From: Janthinobacterium sp. PAMC25594
GTDB taxonomy: Bacteria > Pseudomonadota > Gammaproteobacteria > Burkholderiales > Burkholderiaceae_D
Reading direction: 5' to 3'
DNA length: 64,000 nt
Assembly: GCF_019443505.1 (NCBI RefSeq)
Contig: NZ_CP080377.1
Location: 1,116,001 to 1,180,000, forward strand
Shown here piece by piece: positions 1 to 9,344 of this stretch. The notes under the pieces were generated by a model that worked only from the letters and a program-made list of their open reading frames with translations, was not told the DNA's origin and did no database searches. How positions within the stretch are numbered: the first letter of the stretch is position 1; each line of letters starts with the position of its first letter. A program made the translations under genes and the position numbers.

Positions 1-178
1 CCCGCTCGAGGCAGGTCTCGACGACACCGCGCACGGCGTCAGCGCCCTTGACGTGGCCAGCCACGCGCGGCAGGAAGCGTTTGGTTGCCCAGCGGCCATT
101 GCCATCCATAATGATTGCCACATGGCGCGGCACAGTGCCAACCTCAGGTACTGCCGTTGTCGAACTCGAATAGATCAT
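1..178 (-). CDS. uppS: Isoprenyl (undecaprenyl) diphosphate synthase, N-terminal part
   Basis: Makes undecaprenyl diphosphate, the lipid carrier for peptidoglycan, by cis-condensation of isopentenyl units in the cytosol. The 59 visible residues contain the family signature [13 protein letters not shown] at about residues 19-31, with the catalytic Asp and the diphosphate-binding GNGR, followed by [13 protein letters not shown]. The ATG lies at 176-178 with no clear ribosome binding site. The gene is last of the minus-strand series rpsB-tsf-pyrH-frr-uppS, about 100 bases after frr. The window edge removes roughly the last three quarters of the protein. Confidence 0.95.
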   Translation of the reverse strand, partial: MIYSSSTTAVPEVGTVPRHVAIIMDGNGRWATKRFLPRVAGHVKGADAVRGVVETCLER

Positions 179-229
179 GAAAACACGAATACCAAAAATA
201 AAAGATAACTATTATGCGCCAAATAGCAC

Positions 230-259
230 TGCCCGGAAAAGCCATGCTTTCCCGGGCAG
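230..259 (-). terminator. Hairpin between frr and uppS
   Basis: Arms CTGCCCGG and CCGGGCAG pair perfectly around an inner AAAGC/GCTTT stem. On the minus strand it follows the frr stop. There is no strong U tract, so it may be an attenuator or RNA-processing hairpin rather than a full stop. Confidence 0.4.
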
Positions 260-277
260 CGTCAAAAGGACTGAAAA

Positions 278-838
278 CTAGACCGTCAGCACTTCTTTTT
301 CTTTATCGACCACCATCTTGTCGATGTCGGCAATAAACTTGTCCGTCAGTTTCTGCACTTCTTCCGACGAGCGGCGCTCATCGTCCTCGGAGCAGGCTTT
401 TTCCTTGACCAGTTTCTTCAGCGACTCGTTCGCATCGCGGCGAATGTTACGCACGGCAATCTTCGCGTCTTCCGCTTCGGTCTTGACCAGCTTGACCATT
501 TCCTTGCGACGCTCTTCCGTCAGCGGCGGCGTCGGGACGCGGATCATGTCGCCCTGCGCCGATGGGTTCAAGCCCAGGTCGGCGTCGCGGATGGCTTTTT
601 CAACGGTCGAAGCCATTTTCTTTTCGTACGGCTGCACACCGATGGTGCGCGCGTCGATCAGGGTCACGTTGGCCACCTGGGTCAGTGCCGTCGGCGAACC
701 GTAGTAATCGACCATCACGTGGTCCAGGATACCCGTATGGGCGCGGCCGGTACGCACTTTGGCCAGGTCGGCCCGCAGTGTTTCCAGCGACTTCGTCATG
801 CGTTCCTGGGTGTTCTTTTTAACGTCAGCTAAGGACAT
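278..838 (-). CDS. frr: Ribosome recycling factor
   Basis: With EF-G it splits the post-termination ribosome so that subunits can be reused. The 186-residue product has the usual family length and wording ([19 protein letters not shown] near residues 30-48; [15 protein letters not shown] near 128-142). The start is supported by an AAGGAG site 6-7 bases ahead. It lies downstream of pyrH, and the 141-base gap between them holds a short copy of a repeat also found next to def. One small oddity is [16 protein letters not shown], where many relatives read KEISEDDEKRA. Confidence 0.98.
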   Translation of the reverse strand: MSLADVKKNTQERMTKSLETLRADLAKVRTGRAHTGILDHVMVDYYGSPTALTQVANVTLIDARTIGVQPYEKKMASTVEKAIRDADLGLNPSAQGDMIRVPTPPLTEERRKEMVKLVKTEAEDAKIAVRNIRRDANESLKKLVKEKACSEDDERRSSEEVQKLTDKFIADIDKMVVDKEKEVLTV

Positions 839-910
839 TGCTGTACTCCTTGTCTTGATAATAATGAATATTGCTACTTCGCTTGCGATGGGAACACTAG
901 CGCAATCGGG

Positions 911-972
911 AGTGCCGAAAACCGTTCAGGGCGAGGCGCTGCAACGCAGCCATGGACGGTTTCTCGGTGCTC
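911..972. repeat. Short copy of intergenic inverted-repeat family (CGTTCAGGGC / GCCATGG type)
   Basis: The ends GTGCCGAAAACCGT and ACGGTTTCTCGGTGC are imperfect inverted repeats. The interior (CGTTCAGGGCGAGGCGC, then AACGCAGCCATGG) matches the longer element at 9244-9342. It lies in the pyrH-frr gap and is therefore transcribed within the operon. Confidence 0.6.
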
Positions 973-979
973 CTTATTT

Positions 980-1696
980 CTATACGTGAACCAGCGTGCC
1001 TTCATCTTCGCCCATGATGACGCGCATCAGCGCGCCTGGCTTGGTGATCGAAAACACCTTGATCGGCAGTTTCTGGTCGCGGCACAGGGCGAATGCGGTG
1101 GCATCCATCACTTGCAGGTGCTTGGCGATGGCGTCGTCGAACGTAATCGTGTGGAACAGGGTGGCGTTCGGATCCTTCTTCGGATCGGCCGTGTAGACGC
1201 CGTCGACCTTGGTGGCCTTCAGGACGATCTCGGCACTGATCTCGGAACCGCGCAGGGCGGCTGCCGTGTCGGTGGTGAAGAACGGATTGCCGGTACCGGC
1301 GGCGAAGACCACCACTTTGCCTTCTTCCAGGTATTGCAGGGCTTTCGGGCGGACGTACGGCTCGACGACTTGCTCGATGCCGATCGCCGACATGACGCGC
1401 GCGACGATGCCGACGTGGCGCATGGCATCGGCCAGGGCCAGTGCATTCATCACGGTGGCAAGCATGCCCATGTAGTCGGCGGTGGCACGGTCCATGCCTT
1501 GCGCGCCAGGCGCGACGCCACGGAAGATATTGCCGCCGCCAATCACGATTGCCAGTTCCACACCCAATTTCGCCACCTCGGCCACATCGGCCACCATGCG
1601 CTCGATCGTGGCGCGGTTGATGCCGTAGGGATCATCGCCCATCAGGGCTTCGCCGGACAACTTGAGGAGGACGCGCTTGTAGGCTGGTTTTGACAT
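980..1696 (-). CDS. pyrH: UMP kinase
   Basis: Phosphorylates UMP to UDP in pyrimidine synthesis, as a hexamer of the amino-acid-kinase fold. The 238-residue product opens with [20 protein letters not shown] and carries GGGNIFRG, the nucleotide-site segment [17 protein letters not shown], and [16 protein letters not shown], all typical. An in-frame ATG 120 bases upstream would add a low-complexity tail. The start at 1696 was chosen because family alignment begins there and a GGAG precedes it. It is between tsf and frr in the same orientation. Confidence 0.97.
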   Translation of the reverse strand: MSKPAYKRVLLKLSGEALMGDDPYGINRATIERMVADVAEVAKLGVELAIVIGGGNIFRGVAPGAQGMDRATADYMGMLATVMNALALADAMRHVGIVARVMSAIGIEQVVEPYVRPKALQYLEEGKVVVFAAGTGNPFFTTDTAAALRGSEISAEIVLKATKVDGVYTADPKKDPNATLFHTITFDDAIAKHLQVMDATAFALCRDQKLPIKVFSITKPGALMRVIMGEDEGTLVHV

Positions 1697-1814
1697 GAGC
1701 TGGGGCTCCATAAATGAGGTTATTCGAGTATGACATGGCGCAGCGCCTTGCAGCGCCGGATAGGCGCGCGGGGCTGCCCATGTCGCCGCCCGGCACGACA
1801 GGTGCGGGCGGGCC

Positions 1815-1838
1815 AAAAAAACGGGCCTCTCGGCCCGC
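1815..1838 (-). terminator. Rho-independent terminator after tsf
   Basis: On the minus strand a perfect CGGGCC / GGCCCG stem with a four-base loop is followed by seven T residues, starting 6 bases after the tsf stop codon. It should separate rpsB-tsf from pyrH-frr-uppS, at least partly. Confidence 0.85.
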
Positions 1839-1843
1839 TTTAC

Positions 1844-2755
1844 TTACGCTCCCTGGGAGGCAGCCATCTGTGCTGCGACTTCTGCTGCGAAGTCGTCTTG
1901 CTTCTTCTCGATGCCTTCGCCTACCACGTACATGGCAAAACCTTTGACGCTGGTGTTAGCCGCCTTCAGCATTTGCTCAACCGACAGCTTGTCGTTTTTC
2001 ACGAAAGCCTGGTTCAGCAGCGATACTTCTTTCAGGAACTTCTGTACGGAACCTTCCAGGCGCTTGGCCAGGATTTCCGGCGATTGCGCTGGCTTGCCTT
2101 CGGCGGCCGCTTTGACTGCGTCTTCTTCGGCTTTCAGTTGGGCAACCGAACGCTCTTTTTCGATCAGTTCCGCAGGAACTTCGTTCGACGACAGCGACAC
2201 TGGCTTCATGGCAGCGATGTGCATGGCCACGTCTTTGCCTACTTGCTCGTCGGCGCCGTCGAATTCGACGATCACGCCAATGCGCGCACCGTGCAGGTAC
2301 GACGCCAGCTTGTTGCTGGTTTCGAAACGCTGGAAGCGGCGGATGGTCATGTTTTCGCCGATTTTGCCGATCAGGGCAGCGCGCACTTCGTCCAGGGTCT
2401 TGCCATCGAGTGGCAGGGCCAGCAGGGCAGCGACGTCAGCCGGGTTGTGTTCCGCTACCAGACGGGCAGCGTTGTTGGCCAGTGCCAGGAAATCGTCGTT
2501 TTTCGCAACGAAGTCGGTTTCCGAGTTCACTTCGACCAGGGCGCCTACGCCATTGGCGATGTAGGTTGCCACGACGCCTTCAGCGGTGATGCGTGCTGAT
2601 GCTTTCGATGCCTTGCCGCCCAGTTTGACGCGCAGGATCTCTTCCGCACGTGCCATGTCGCCTTCGGCTTCGGTCAGTGCTTTTTTGCATTCCATCATTG
2701 GTGCGTCGGTTTTGCCGCGCAATTCGCCTACCATCGCTGCTGTAATCGCTGCCAT
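1844..2755 (-). CDS. tsf: Translation elongation factor Ts
   Basis: Nucleotide exchange factor that regenerates EF-Tu-GTP. The 303-residue product has an N-terminal UBA-like domain ([20 protein letters not shown], residues 8-27). The EF-Tu contact motif TDFVAKND is near residue 80, and the core and C-terminal segments are complete. An AGGAG six bases before the ATG supports the start. It follows rpsB across a 158-base gap with a hairpin and is followed by a strong terminator, the usual arrangement for this pair. Confidence 0.98.
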   Translation of the reverse strand: MAAITAAMVGELRGKTDAPMMECKKALTEAEGDMARAEEILRVKLGGKASKASARITAEGVVATYIANGVGALVEVNSETDFVAKNDDFLALANNAARLVAEHNPADVAALLALPLDGKTLDEVRAALIGKIGENMTIRRFQRFETSNKLASYLHGARIGVIVEFDGADEQVGKDVAMHIAAMKPVSLSSNEVPAELIEKERSVAQLKAEEDAVKAAAEGKPAQSPEILAKRLEGSVQKFLKEVSLLNQAFVKNDKLSVEQMLKAANTSVKGFAMYVVGEGIEKKQDDFAAEVAAQMAASQGA

Positions 2756-2834
2756 GTGTTTCTCCTGATTCGGTGAGTCGATAGTCGCGGCCGGGCAGAT
2801 ATGCCTCGCCAGCGGTCTCTATCGTTTTTTTGTT

Positions 2835-2866
2835 AAAAAAAAGGGGGAGCTGCTGCCACCCCTTTT
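2835..2866 (-). terminator. Terminator-like hairpin between rpsB and tsf
   Basis: On the minus strand GGGG and CCCC arms around an 11-base loop are followed by eight T residues. The stem is short, so partial read-through into tsf is expected; a weak terminator at this place is known in other bacteria. Confidence 0.55.
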
Positions 2867-2913
2867 CCCTTACTGCTGTGCTTACACACGGCTATCTTGC
2901 GATAGCCTGGCCA

Positions 2914-3666
2914 TTAAGCCTGTTCGTTTACTTCGACGAATTCGTCGCCAGCGGCTGCTTTAACCATTTCAACAACTTCGTTACCGGCAGCTGCACGGCC
3001 TTCGATGATTGCATCAGCAACACCGCGAGCGTACAACATGATGGCTTTCGAGGAGTCATCGTTACCTGGGATCACGAAGTTCACGCCTTCTGGGGAGTGG
3101 TTGGTATCGACAATGCCGATGACCGGGATACCCAGTTTAGCCGCTTCGGTGATCGCACCTTTGTGGTAGCCGACGTCGACGACGAAGATTGCGTCAGGAA
3201 TGCCGCCCATGTCCTTGATGCCGCCGATCGATTTTTGCAGCTTGATCATTTCGCGGGAGAACATCAGCGCTTCTTTTTTCGACAGCTTCTCGATCGAACC
3301 ATCTTCAACCATGACTTCCATGTCTTTCAGACGCTTGATCGAGGTTTTGATCGTTTTGAAGTTGGTCAGCATGCCGCCCAACCAACGTTGATCAACGAAA
3401 GGCACGCCAGCGCGTTGTGCTTCAGCAGCGATGATTTCGCGCGCTTGACGCTTAGTGCCAACCATCAGGATGGTGCCACGGTTTGCAGCCAGTTGACGCA
3501 CGTGCTTCATTGCGTCCTGGTACATCGCCATGGTTTTTTCCAGGTTGATGATGTGGATCTTGTTGCGATGGCCGAAGATGAACGGTGCCATTTTTGGATT
3601 CCAAAAACGGGTTTGGTGACCAAAGTGGACACCGGCTTCCAGCATTTCGCGCATTGTTACGGACAT
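2914..3666 (-). CDS. rpsB: 30S ribosomal protein S2
   Basis: Structural protein of the small subunit, needed to dock S1. The 250-residue product starts [20 protein letters not shown] and contains [20 protein letters not shown] and [17 protein letters not shown], all S2 hallmarks. The start at 3666 has a GGAG site; a longer in-frame reading to 3708 adds 14 residues with no family match. It heads the minus-strand operon and is divergent from map across a 390-base region. Confidence 0.98.
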   Translation of the reverse strand: MSVTMREMLEAGVHFGHQTRFWNPKMAPFIFGHRNKIHIINLEKTMAMYQDAMKHVRQLAANRGTILMVGTKRQAREIIAAEAQRAGVPFVDQRWLGGMLTNFKTIKTSIKRLKDMEVMVEDGSIEKLSKKEALMFSREMIKLQKSIGGIKDMGGIPDAIFVVDVGYHKGAITEAAKLGIPVIGIVDTNHSPEGVNFVIPGNDDSSKAIMLYARGVADAIIEGRAAAGNEVVEMVKAAAGDEFVEVNEQA

Positions 3667-4056
3667 TATTAACTCCAGGGTTGGGTCTGGAATCCGATCA
3701 GTCACCATACAGGCACCCTTGTCGACCGGATTCGCGTGTTTATATAAATTAAAGACACTGTTTTACTGCATTGCCCAAAAGAGAATTCAAGCAACCCAGG
3801 ATTCTACACCGAAATGCCCATTCCATCAAGCCCACGGCGCAAATCGCGCGCGCAACGACGGCCAGCCTTGCACCACACTGGTGCAAGGCGTATCCACCAT
3901 GGACTTTCCCGCAAAAATCGCCTGCCAGCCAGAGGATGGAGGCGGCGGATGCGGGGCGCCTCGTTTATAATTTCGACATATTTGCAGACGTTTCCTCATA
4001 CGCTGAGATTCGTCTGTGCTTTTCACCCGAACATCTTGCAGATTGCGAATCACACC
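3667..4056. promoter_or_regulatory. Divergent rpsB / map intergenic region
   Basis: No gene is seen in these 390 bases. For map, a TATAAT box lies at 3966-3971 without a good -35. For rpsB, an A/T-rich TTTATATAAA stretch lies near 3740-3750. A perfect 11-bp inverted repeat (GCCTTGCACCA, CAC loop, TGGTGCAAGGC) occupies 3865-3889 and could be a protein-binding site or a transcript hairpin. Confidence 0.5.
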
Positions 4057-4869
4057 ATGGCCACCATCCGAATTAATAGCGCCGCCGACATCGAAGGCAT
4101 GCGCGTTGCCGGCAAGCTCGGCGCCGAAGTACTCGATTACATCACGCCCTTCGTCAAGGTCGGCGTCACGACCGGCGAACTGGACCGCCTGTGCCACGAA
4201 TACATGGTCAACGTGCAAGGCACCATCCCTGCCCCGCTGAACTACTGCCCGCCAGGCTACACGCCTTACCCGAAGGCCATCTGCACCTCCGTCAACGACG
4301 TCATCTGTCATGGCATTCCCGGTGACAAGGTCTTGAAGAGCGGCGATACCGTCAACCTCGACATCACCGTCATCAAGGATGGCTACCACGGCGACAACAG
4401 CCGCATGTTCCTCGTCGGCACGCCCACCATCCTGGCCAAGCGCCTGTCGGAAATCACCTATGAATGCATGTGGCTGGGAATCGACCAGATCAAGCCGGGC
4501 GCCCACCTGGGCGATATCGGCCACGCCATCCAGCAACATGCGGAAAAAGCCGGCTACAGCGTGGTGCGCGAATTCTGCGGCCACGGCATCGGCAAGGTCT
4601 TCCATGAAGAACCGCAAGTGTTGCATTACGGCAAACCAGGCACCCTGGAACGCTTGGAAGCGGGCATGATCTTCACCGTCGAACCGATGATCAACTCGGG
4701 CCGCCGCGAGATCCGCGAAATGAACGATGGCTGGACCATCAAAACCAAGGACCGCAGCCTGTCGGCGCAATGGGAACACACGGTGCTGGTGACGGAAACG
4801 GGCTATGAAGTGCTGACCGTCTCGCCCGGCATGCCGCCACCGCCCGCCCTGATCCTGAACAAAGCCTGA
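4057..4869 (+). CDS. map: Methionine aminopeptidase, type I
   Basis: Removes the initiator methionine after deformylation, in the cytosol. The 270-residue product has the pita-bread fold ligands in order: the D of DITVIKDGYHGD, the second D in GDNSRMF, the H of GHGIGKVFHEEP, the E of FTVEPMIN and the final E of WEHTVLVTE. The SVNDVICHGIPGD segment carries the conserved substrate His. The ATG at 4057 fits the family start; a longer reading upstream has no match. glnD follows 36 bases later on the same strand. Confidence 0.98.
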   Translation: MATIRINSAADIEGMRVAGKLGAEVLDYITPFVKVGVTTGELDRLCHEYMVNVQGTIPAPLNYCPPGYTPYPKAICTSVNDVICHGIPGDKVLKSGDTVNLDITVIKDGYHGDNSRMFLVGTPTILAKRLSEITYECMWLGIDQIKPGAHLGDIGHAIQQHAEKAGYSVVREFCGHGIGKVFHEEPQVLHYGKPGTLERLEAGMIFTVEPMINSGRREIREMNDGWTIKTKDRSLSAQWEHTVLVTETGYEVLTVSPGMPPPPALILNKA

Positions 4870-4905
4870 TTCTTCCATCCCACGCACCGCCACCCCAGGG
4901 CCCAG

Positions 4906-7473
4906 ATGAAAAAGCAGATTCGGGAACAGCTGAAACAGCAACTGAAAGCCGACCGCCAGGTCGTCATTGCGGCCTTCCAGGCCGACGGCAAGCCTGAAAA
5001 ACTGCTGCGCAGCCTGCGCCACAGCGTCGATGGCGTGCTGGCGCGCGCCTGGCAGGAGGCGGGCTTGCCACCCGGTACGGCCCTGGTGGGCGTGGGCGGC
5101 TACGGTCGCGGGGAACTGTTTCCCTATTCCGACGTCGACCTGCTGATCCTGCTGCAGCAGGCGCCCGAGGCGGCGACGCAGGAAAAGCTCGAGGAACTGG
5201 TGCAACTGCTGTGGGATCTGGGCCTGGAAATCGGCCACAGCATCCGCACGGTCGAGGAATGCATGGTCGAATCGAAGGCCGACATCACCGTGCAAACGAG
5301 CCTGCTCGAAGCGCGCCTCGTGTGCGGCAACGCGGACCTGTTCGCGCAACTGCAGCAGCGCTACGAGGCGGCCATGGACCCGCAGGCGTTTTTCCAGGCG
5401 AAAACGGCGGAAATGCGCCAGCGCCATGCCAAATACGAAGACACGGCCTTCAGCCTGGAACCGAATTGCAAGGAAAGCCCGGGCGGCCTGCGCGACCTGC
5501 AGGTGATTTTGTGGGTGGCCAAGGCGGCCGGCCTGGCCAATTCCTGGCGCACGCTGGCCACGGGCGGCCTGATCACCCTGACGGAAGCGCGCCAGCTGAT
5601 GGAAAAGGAGCGCGCCTTCAAGGATATCCGCGTGCGCCTGCACCTGCATGCGGGACGGCGCGAAGACCGCCTGGTGTTCGACGTGCAGACGGCCATCGCC
5701 GAATCGCTGGGCTTGCAAGCCACGGGCAGCGGGCCGCACATGCGCCGCGCCAGCGAATACCTGATGCAGCGCTATTACTGGGCCGCCAAGACGGTGACCC
5801 AGCTCAACACGATTTTGCTGCAAAACATCGAGGCACGGCTGTTTCCACAAGACGATGTGGCCGTGCCCATCAACGAGCGCTTCAATGAAGTCAACAGCCT
5901 GATCGACATCAGCGCCGACGATACGTTCGAACGATACCCGTCGGCCATGCTGGAAATTTTCGTCCTGATGACGGAGCGCCCGGCCCTGAAAGGCATGACC
6001 TCGCGCGCCACGCGGGCCCTGTGGCACGCGCGCTTCAAGATCGACGCCGCCTTCCGCCAGGACCCCGTCAACCGCGCCCTGTTCCTGCGCATCATGAAAG
6101 CACCCGTGGGCATCATCCATGCGCTGCGGCGCATGAACGAGATGAGCATCCTCGGGCGCTACCTGCCGAATTTCCGCCGCATCGTGGGTCAGATGCAGCA
6201 CGACCTGTTCCACGTGTACACGGTCGACCAGCACATTCTGATGGTGGTGCGCAACATGCGTCGCTTCACCATGAGCGAACATGCGCACGAATACCCGTTC
6301 TGCAGCCAGCTGATGGCCGATTTCTCGCAGTCGTGGCTGCTGTACGTGGCGGCCCTGTTCCACGACATCGCCAAGGGCCGCGGCGGCGACCATTCGAAGC
6401 TGGGCGTGGCCGACGCCACCCAGTTCTGCCACGAGCACGGCATGTCGGCAGAGGACACGGAACTGGTCGCTTTCTTGGTGGAAAATCACCTGACCATGTC
6501 GCAAGTGGCGCAAAAGCAGGACCTGTCCGATCCCGACGTCATCGCCGCGTTCGCGAAAGCGGTCAAGGACGAGCGCCACCTGACGGGCCTGTACCTGCTG
6601 ACGGTGGCCGACATCCGCGGCACCAGCCCGAAAGTGTGGAACGCGTGGAAAGGCAAGCTGCTGGAAGACCTGTACAAGATCACCCTGCGCGTGCTGGGCG
6701 GCGAGCCGCACACGGCCGACCGCGAACTGAAGAACCGCCAGCAGGAAGCGCTGGCCACCCTGCGCCTGTACGGCTTGCCGCCCGATGCCCATTTAAAACT
6801 GTGGCAGCAGCTCGATGTGGCGTATTTCCTGCGCCACGACGCGTCCGACATCGCCTGGCAGACGCGCTCGCTGTATGACAAGCTCGACAGCAAGTTGCCG
6901 GTGGTAAAATGCCGGCTGGCGCCCATCGGCGAAGGCTTGCAGGTGGCCGTGTACATTCCCGACCAGCCTGACCTGTTCGCGCGCATCTGCAGCTATTTCG
7001 ACCGCAAGAATTTCAGCATCCTCGACGCGAAGATCCACACGACCAGGAATGGCTACGCGCTCGACACCTTCCTCGTCACGGAGCAGAACTTCGCCAAGAG
7101 CTACCGCGACATCATCAGCCTGATCGAGCATGAGCTGGGCGAACTGCTGCAGTCGCAGACGCCACTGCCGCCGCCGGGCAAGGGACGGCTGTCGCGCCTG
7201 TCGCGCACCTTCCCCTTCCAGCCGACGGTGGACTTGCGGCCCGATGAAAAGGGCCAGTACTACCTGCTGTCGGTGGCCGCCAACGACCGCACGGGCCTGC
7301 TGTATGCGATCGCCAATGTGCTGACCAAGTACCGCATCAACCTGCACACGGCCAAGATCATGACCCTGGGCGAGCGGGTCGAAGACGTTTTCCTCGTCGA
7401 CGGCCCCGCGCTCAACAATGCCCGCAACCAGATATTGCTGGAAACCGATTTACTCGATGCGCTGAAGGTGTAA
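4906..7473 (+). CDS. glnD: Bifunctional PII uridylyltransferase / uridylyl-removing enzyme
   Basis: Senses glutamine and adds or removes UMP on PII proteins, which sets nitrogen regulation. The 855-residue order is standard. A nucleotidyltransferase motif (GVGGYGRGELFPYSDVDLL, about residues 62-80) comes first. An HD domain follows (LFHDIAKGRGGDHSKLG, about 482-498), which performs deuridylylation. Two C-terminal ACT domains (about 675-745 and 785-855) bind glutamine. The GG and DxD residues of the transferase and the HD pair are intact, so both activities are expected. It probably shares a transcript with map. Confidence 0.97.
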   Translation: MKKQIREQLKQQLKADRQVVIAAFQADGKPEKLLRSLRHSVDGVLARAWQEAGLPPGTALVGVGGYGRGELFPYSDVDLLILLQQAPEAATQEKLEELVQLLWDLGLEIGHSIRTVEECMVESKADITVQTSLLEARLVCGNADLFAQLQQRYEAAMDPQAFFQAKTAEMRQRHAKYEDTAFSLEPNCKESPGGLRDLQVILWVAKAAGLANSWRTLATGGLITLTEARQLMEKERAFKDIRVRLHLHAGRREDRLVFDVQTAIAESLGLQATGSGPHMRRASEYLMQRYYWAAKTVTQLNTILLQNIEARLFPQDDVAVPINERFNEVNSLIDISADDTFERYPSAMLEIFVLMTERPALKGMTSRATRALWHARFKIDAAFRQDPVNRALFLRIMKAPVGIIHALRRMNEMSILGRYLPNFRRIVGQMQHDLFHVYTVDQHILMVVRNMRRFTMSEHAHEYPFCSQLMADFSQSWLLYVAALFHDIAKGRGGDHSKLGVADATQFCHEHGMSAEDTELVAFLVENHLTMSQVAQKQDLSDPDVIAAFAKAVKDERHLTGLYLLTVADIRGTSPKVWNAWKGKLLEDLYKITLRVLGGEPHTADRELKNRQQEALATLRLYGLPPDAHLKLWQQLDVAYFLRHDASDIAWQTRSLYDKLDSKLPVVKCRLAPIGEGLQVAVYIPDQPDLFARICSYFDRKNFSILDAKIHTTRNGYALDTFLVTEQNFAKSYRDIISLIEHELGELLQSQTPLPPPGKGRLSRLSRTFPFQPTVDLRPDEKGQYYLLSVAANDRTGLLYAIANVLTKYRINLHTAKIMTLGERVEDVFLVDGPALNNARNQILLETDLLDALKV

Positions 7474-7514
7474 ACCTTGTGCGCAGCGCCTACCCTTACT
7501 GAAACTGAAACAAC

Positions 7515-8264
7515 ATGACCGAAGAATTATTACGCCTGTCCAAGCGCATGTCCGAACTGGGCCTGTCCTCCCGCCGCGAAGCCGATGAATGGATCGCGCG
7601 CGGCTGGGTTCGCGTCGACGGCAAGGTGGTATCCGAGCTGGGCAGCAAGGTCTATCCCAGCCAGAAAATCACCGTGGAACGCCAGGCGGCGGCCGAACAG
7701 TCCAAGCGCGTGACCGTGCTGATCAATAAACCGATGGGTTACGTCAGCGGCCAGGCCGAAGATGGCTACACGCCGGCCGTGGCCCTGATCAAGGCCGAGA
7801 ACCGCTGGGCGGAAGACCGCAGCCCGGAACAGTTCCATCCGACCCAGCTGCGCAGCCTGGTGGCGGCTGGCCGCCTGGACATCGATTCCGTCGGCTTGCT
7901 GGTCTTGACGCAGGATGGGCGCGTGGCCAAGCAGCTGATCGGCCACGATACCGATATCGACAAGGAATACCTGGTGCGCGTGAGCTACACCAAGGGCGAC
8001 GTCCTGCCCGACAGCGAGCTGAAAAAGCTCAACCACGGCCTGTGGCTCGACGGCAAGCCGTTGCTGCCGGCCAAGGTGCGCTGGCAAAATGAAGACCAGC
8101 TGAGCTTTACCCTGCGCGAAGGCAAGAAACGCCAGATCCGCCGCATGTGCGAAGCCGTCGGCCTGAAAGTGCTGGGATTGAAACGCGTGCGCATCGGCAA
8201 GGTCAAGCTGGGCGACTTGCCAACGGGCCAATGGCGTTACCTGAGCGCGGACGAGCAGTTTTAA
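7515..8264 (+). CDS. RsuA/RluF-family pseudouridine synthase
   Basis: Isomerises a uridine in rRNA (or a tRNA) to pseudouridine. The 249-residue product has an N-terminal S4 RNA-binding domain (LSKRMSELGLSSRREADEWI, residues 8-27). The catalytic motif GRLDIDSVGLLVLT, with its Asp, is near residues 119-132, and the C-terminal signature GKKRQIRRMCEAVGLKV is near 203-219. The start gives a family-like N-terminus. The insertion AEDGYTPAVALIKAENRWAE resembles RluF-type proteins, but the target cannot be fixed from sequence. It follows glnD by 41 bases. Confidence 0.9.
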   Translation: MTEELLRLSKRMSELGLSSRREADEWIARGWVRVDGKVVSELGSKVYPSQKITVERQAAAEQSKRVTVLINKPMGYVSGQAEDGYTPAVALIKAENRWAEDRSPEQFHPTQLRSLVAAGRLDIDSVGLLVLTQDGRVAKQLIGHDTDIDKEYLVRVSYTKGDVLPDSELKKLNHGLWLDGKPLLPAKVRWQNEDQLSFTLREGKKRQIRRMCEAVGLKVLGLKRVRIGKVKLGDLPTGQWRYLSADEQF

Positions 8265-8309
8265 ACGTACCGGGATCTATATCCAGCAGGCAACAAGAAT
8301 AGTGCAACA

Positions 8310-8347
8310 AAGGCAATTATTGTGATTTAGTTAGCAAATATTGCCTT
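8310..8347. promoter_or_regulatory. Spaced inverted repeat upstream of ycgR
   Basis: AAGGCAAT (8310-8317) and ATTGCCTT (8340-8347) form a perfect 8-bp inverted repeat with a 22-base A/T-rich spacer, about 48 bases before the ycgR start. It may be a regulator site; the regulator is unknown. Confidence 0.35.
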
Positions 8348-8394
8348 GAACCTATACACTATTCCCCATTAGAAATTACAAGAGATACGCCGTC

Positions 8395-9159
8395 GTGAAC
8401 GATCCCATTCCTAATCCCCTGCGCAAAGGCGCGCCCAGCCTGGCCGATGTGGCCGAGCCGATGGAGCCAGGTACCAAGCCGCACCATATGAGCGATCCGT
8501 GGGATATCGGCGAAACCCTGTGCAGCCTGGCTGACAACGGCGACGCCATTTCCATCTACCCGACAAGCGGCGAAGACGTCATCATGGCGCGCATCTTGTC
8601 CGTCGACGACGACTTGCCGCAATTCGTGCTGGAACTCAATGAGGGGACCACCCTGCCCGAAGGCGGCGCCACGTTTGTATCGTGGGTGCAAAACGCCAAG
8701 CTGCAATTTACCATCAATGGCGAATGGCAGGCGTATCCCGAGCGGCCGAACGTCTACCTGACGAACTTCCCCGGCCATTGCCTGGTGCTGGAACGGCGCG
8801 AATCGGCGCGCCTGGAAACGCCGCTGGGTGTGTACTACCTGGCCGCCTTCGTGCTGGAAGGCCGACCGTATGAATTGCAGCTGTATGATTTCTCGGCCGG
8901 CGGCATCGGCATGCGTGCCCACCCTCGCGATACGGTCGGCCTGTATGTGGGCCGCAAACTGTCGCGCGTACGGCTGGAACTGGGGCCGGACAAGGTCATG
9001 ATCGCCGACCTGGAAATCCGCCTGTCGCGCACCTTCCGCTCCTTCCTGCTGGGCGAGCAAGTGCAGATCGGCTGCCGTTTCCTGAACCTGACGGATGCCA
9101 TGCAGGATGAATTGAAAGTCTTGCTCGACAACCTGGGCAGCAGCCGCAAGGTGCGCTAA
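8395..9159 (+). CDS. ycgR: Flagellar brake protein, YcgR-N and PilZ domains
   Basis: Binds cyclic di-GMP and slows the flagellar motor. The 254-residue product has a YcgR N-terminal beta-barrel domain (about residues 35-135) followed by a PilZ domain with both c-di-GMP motifs: RESAR (RxxxR, near residue 143) and DFSAGGIGM (DxSxxG, near residue 165). The start is a GTG at 8395, chosen because the protein begins with a normal lead segment; an ATG 31 codons later is possible. It stands alone on the plus strand, convergent with def. The chemotaxis genes near 33-37 kb fit a motile, c-di-GMP-using cell. Confidence 0.9.
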   Translation: MNDPIPNPLRKGAPSLADVAEPMEPGTKPHHMSDPWDIGETLCSLADNGDAISIYPTSGEDVIMARILSVDDDLPQFVLELNEGTTLPEGGATFVSWVQNAKLQFTINGEWQAYPERPNVYLTNFPGHCLVLERRESARLETPLGVYYLAAFVLEGRPYELQLYDFSAGGIGMRAHPRDTVGLYVGRKLSRVRLELGPDKVMIADLEIRLSRTFRSFLLGEQVQIGCRFLNLTDAMQDELKVLLDNLGSSRKVR

Positions 9160-9182
9160 ATTCGCAGGTTTGTCTCAGGTAT

Positions 9183-9222
9183 AAAAAATGGCCGCCCAGC
9201 TGATGCTGCGCGGCCATTTTTT
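9183..9222. terminator. Bidirectional terminator between ycgR and def
   Basis: An 8-bp stem ATGGCCGC / GCGGCCAT is flanked by six A residues on the left and six T residues on the right, so it can stop transcripts from both the ycgR and def sides. Confidence 0.85.
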
Positions 9223-9243
9223 GTTTGGCATTCAAAGTCGCGA

Positions 9244-9342
9244 GGCACCTGAAAAACGTTCAGGGCAAGGCGCCTTGCCGAAGACAGTACGAATAGTACG
9301 GCGAGGCAAGGCAACGCCGCCATGGGCGTTTTCTCAGGCGCC
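9244..9342. repeat. Long copy of intergenic inverted-repeat family with internal GTAC hairpin
   Basis: The ends GGCACCTGAAAAACG and CGTTTTCTCAGGCGCC are inverted repeats. The outer interior matches the copy at 911-972. A 37-base insert relative to that copy, CTTGCC...GGCAAG, encloses a small GTAC-GAATA-GTAC hairpin. The element ends two bases before the def stop codon. Confidence 0.65.
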
Positions 9343-9344
9343 GA

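Noticed and set aside
3826-6792. A 988-codon open frame on the minus strand across map and glnD
   Set aside because: It is the antisense shadow of two clear genes in GC-rich DNA; the product is rich in His, Arg and Gln and has no domain pattern.
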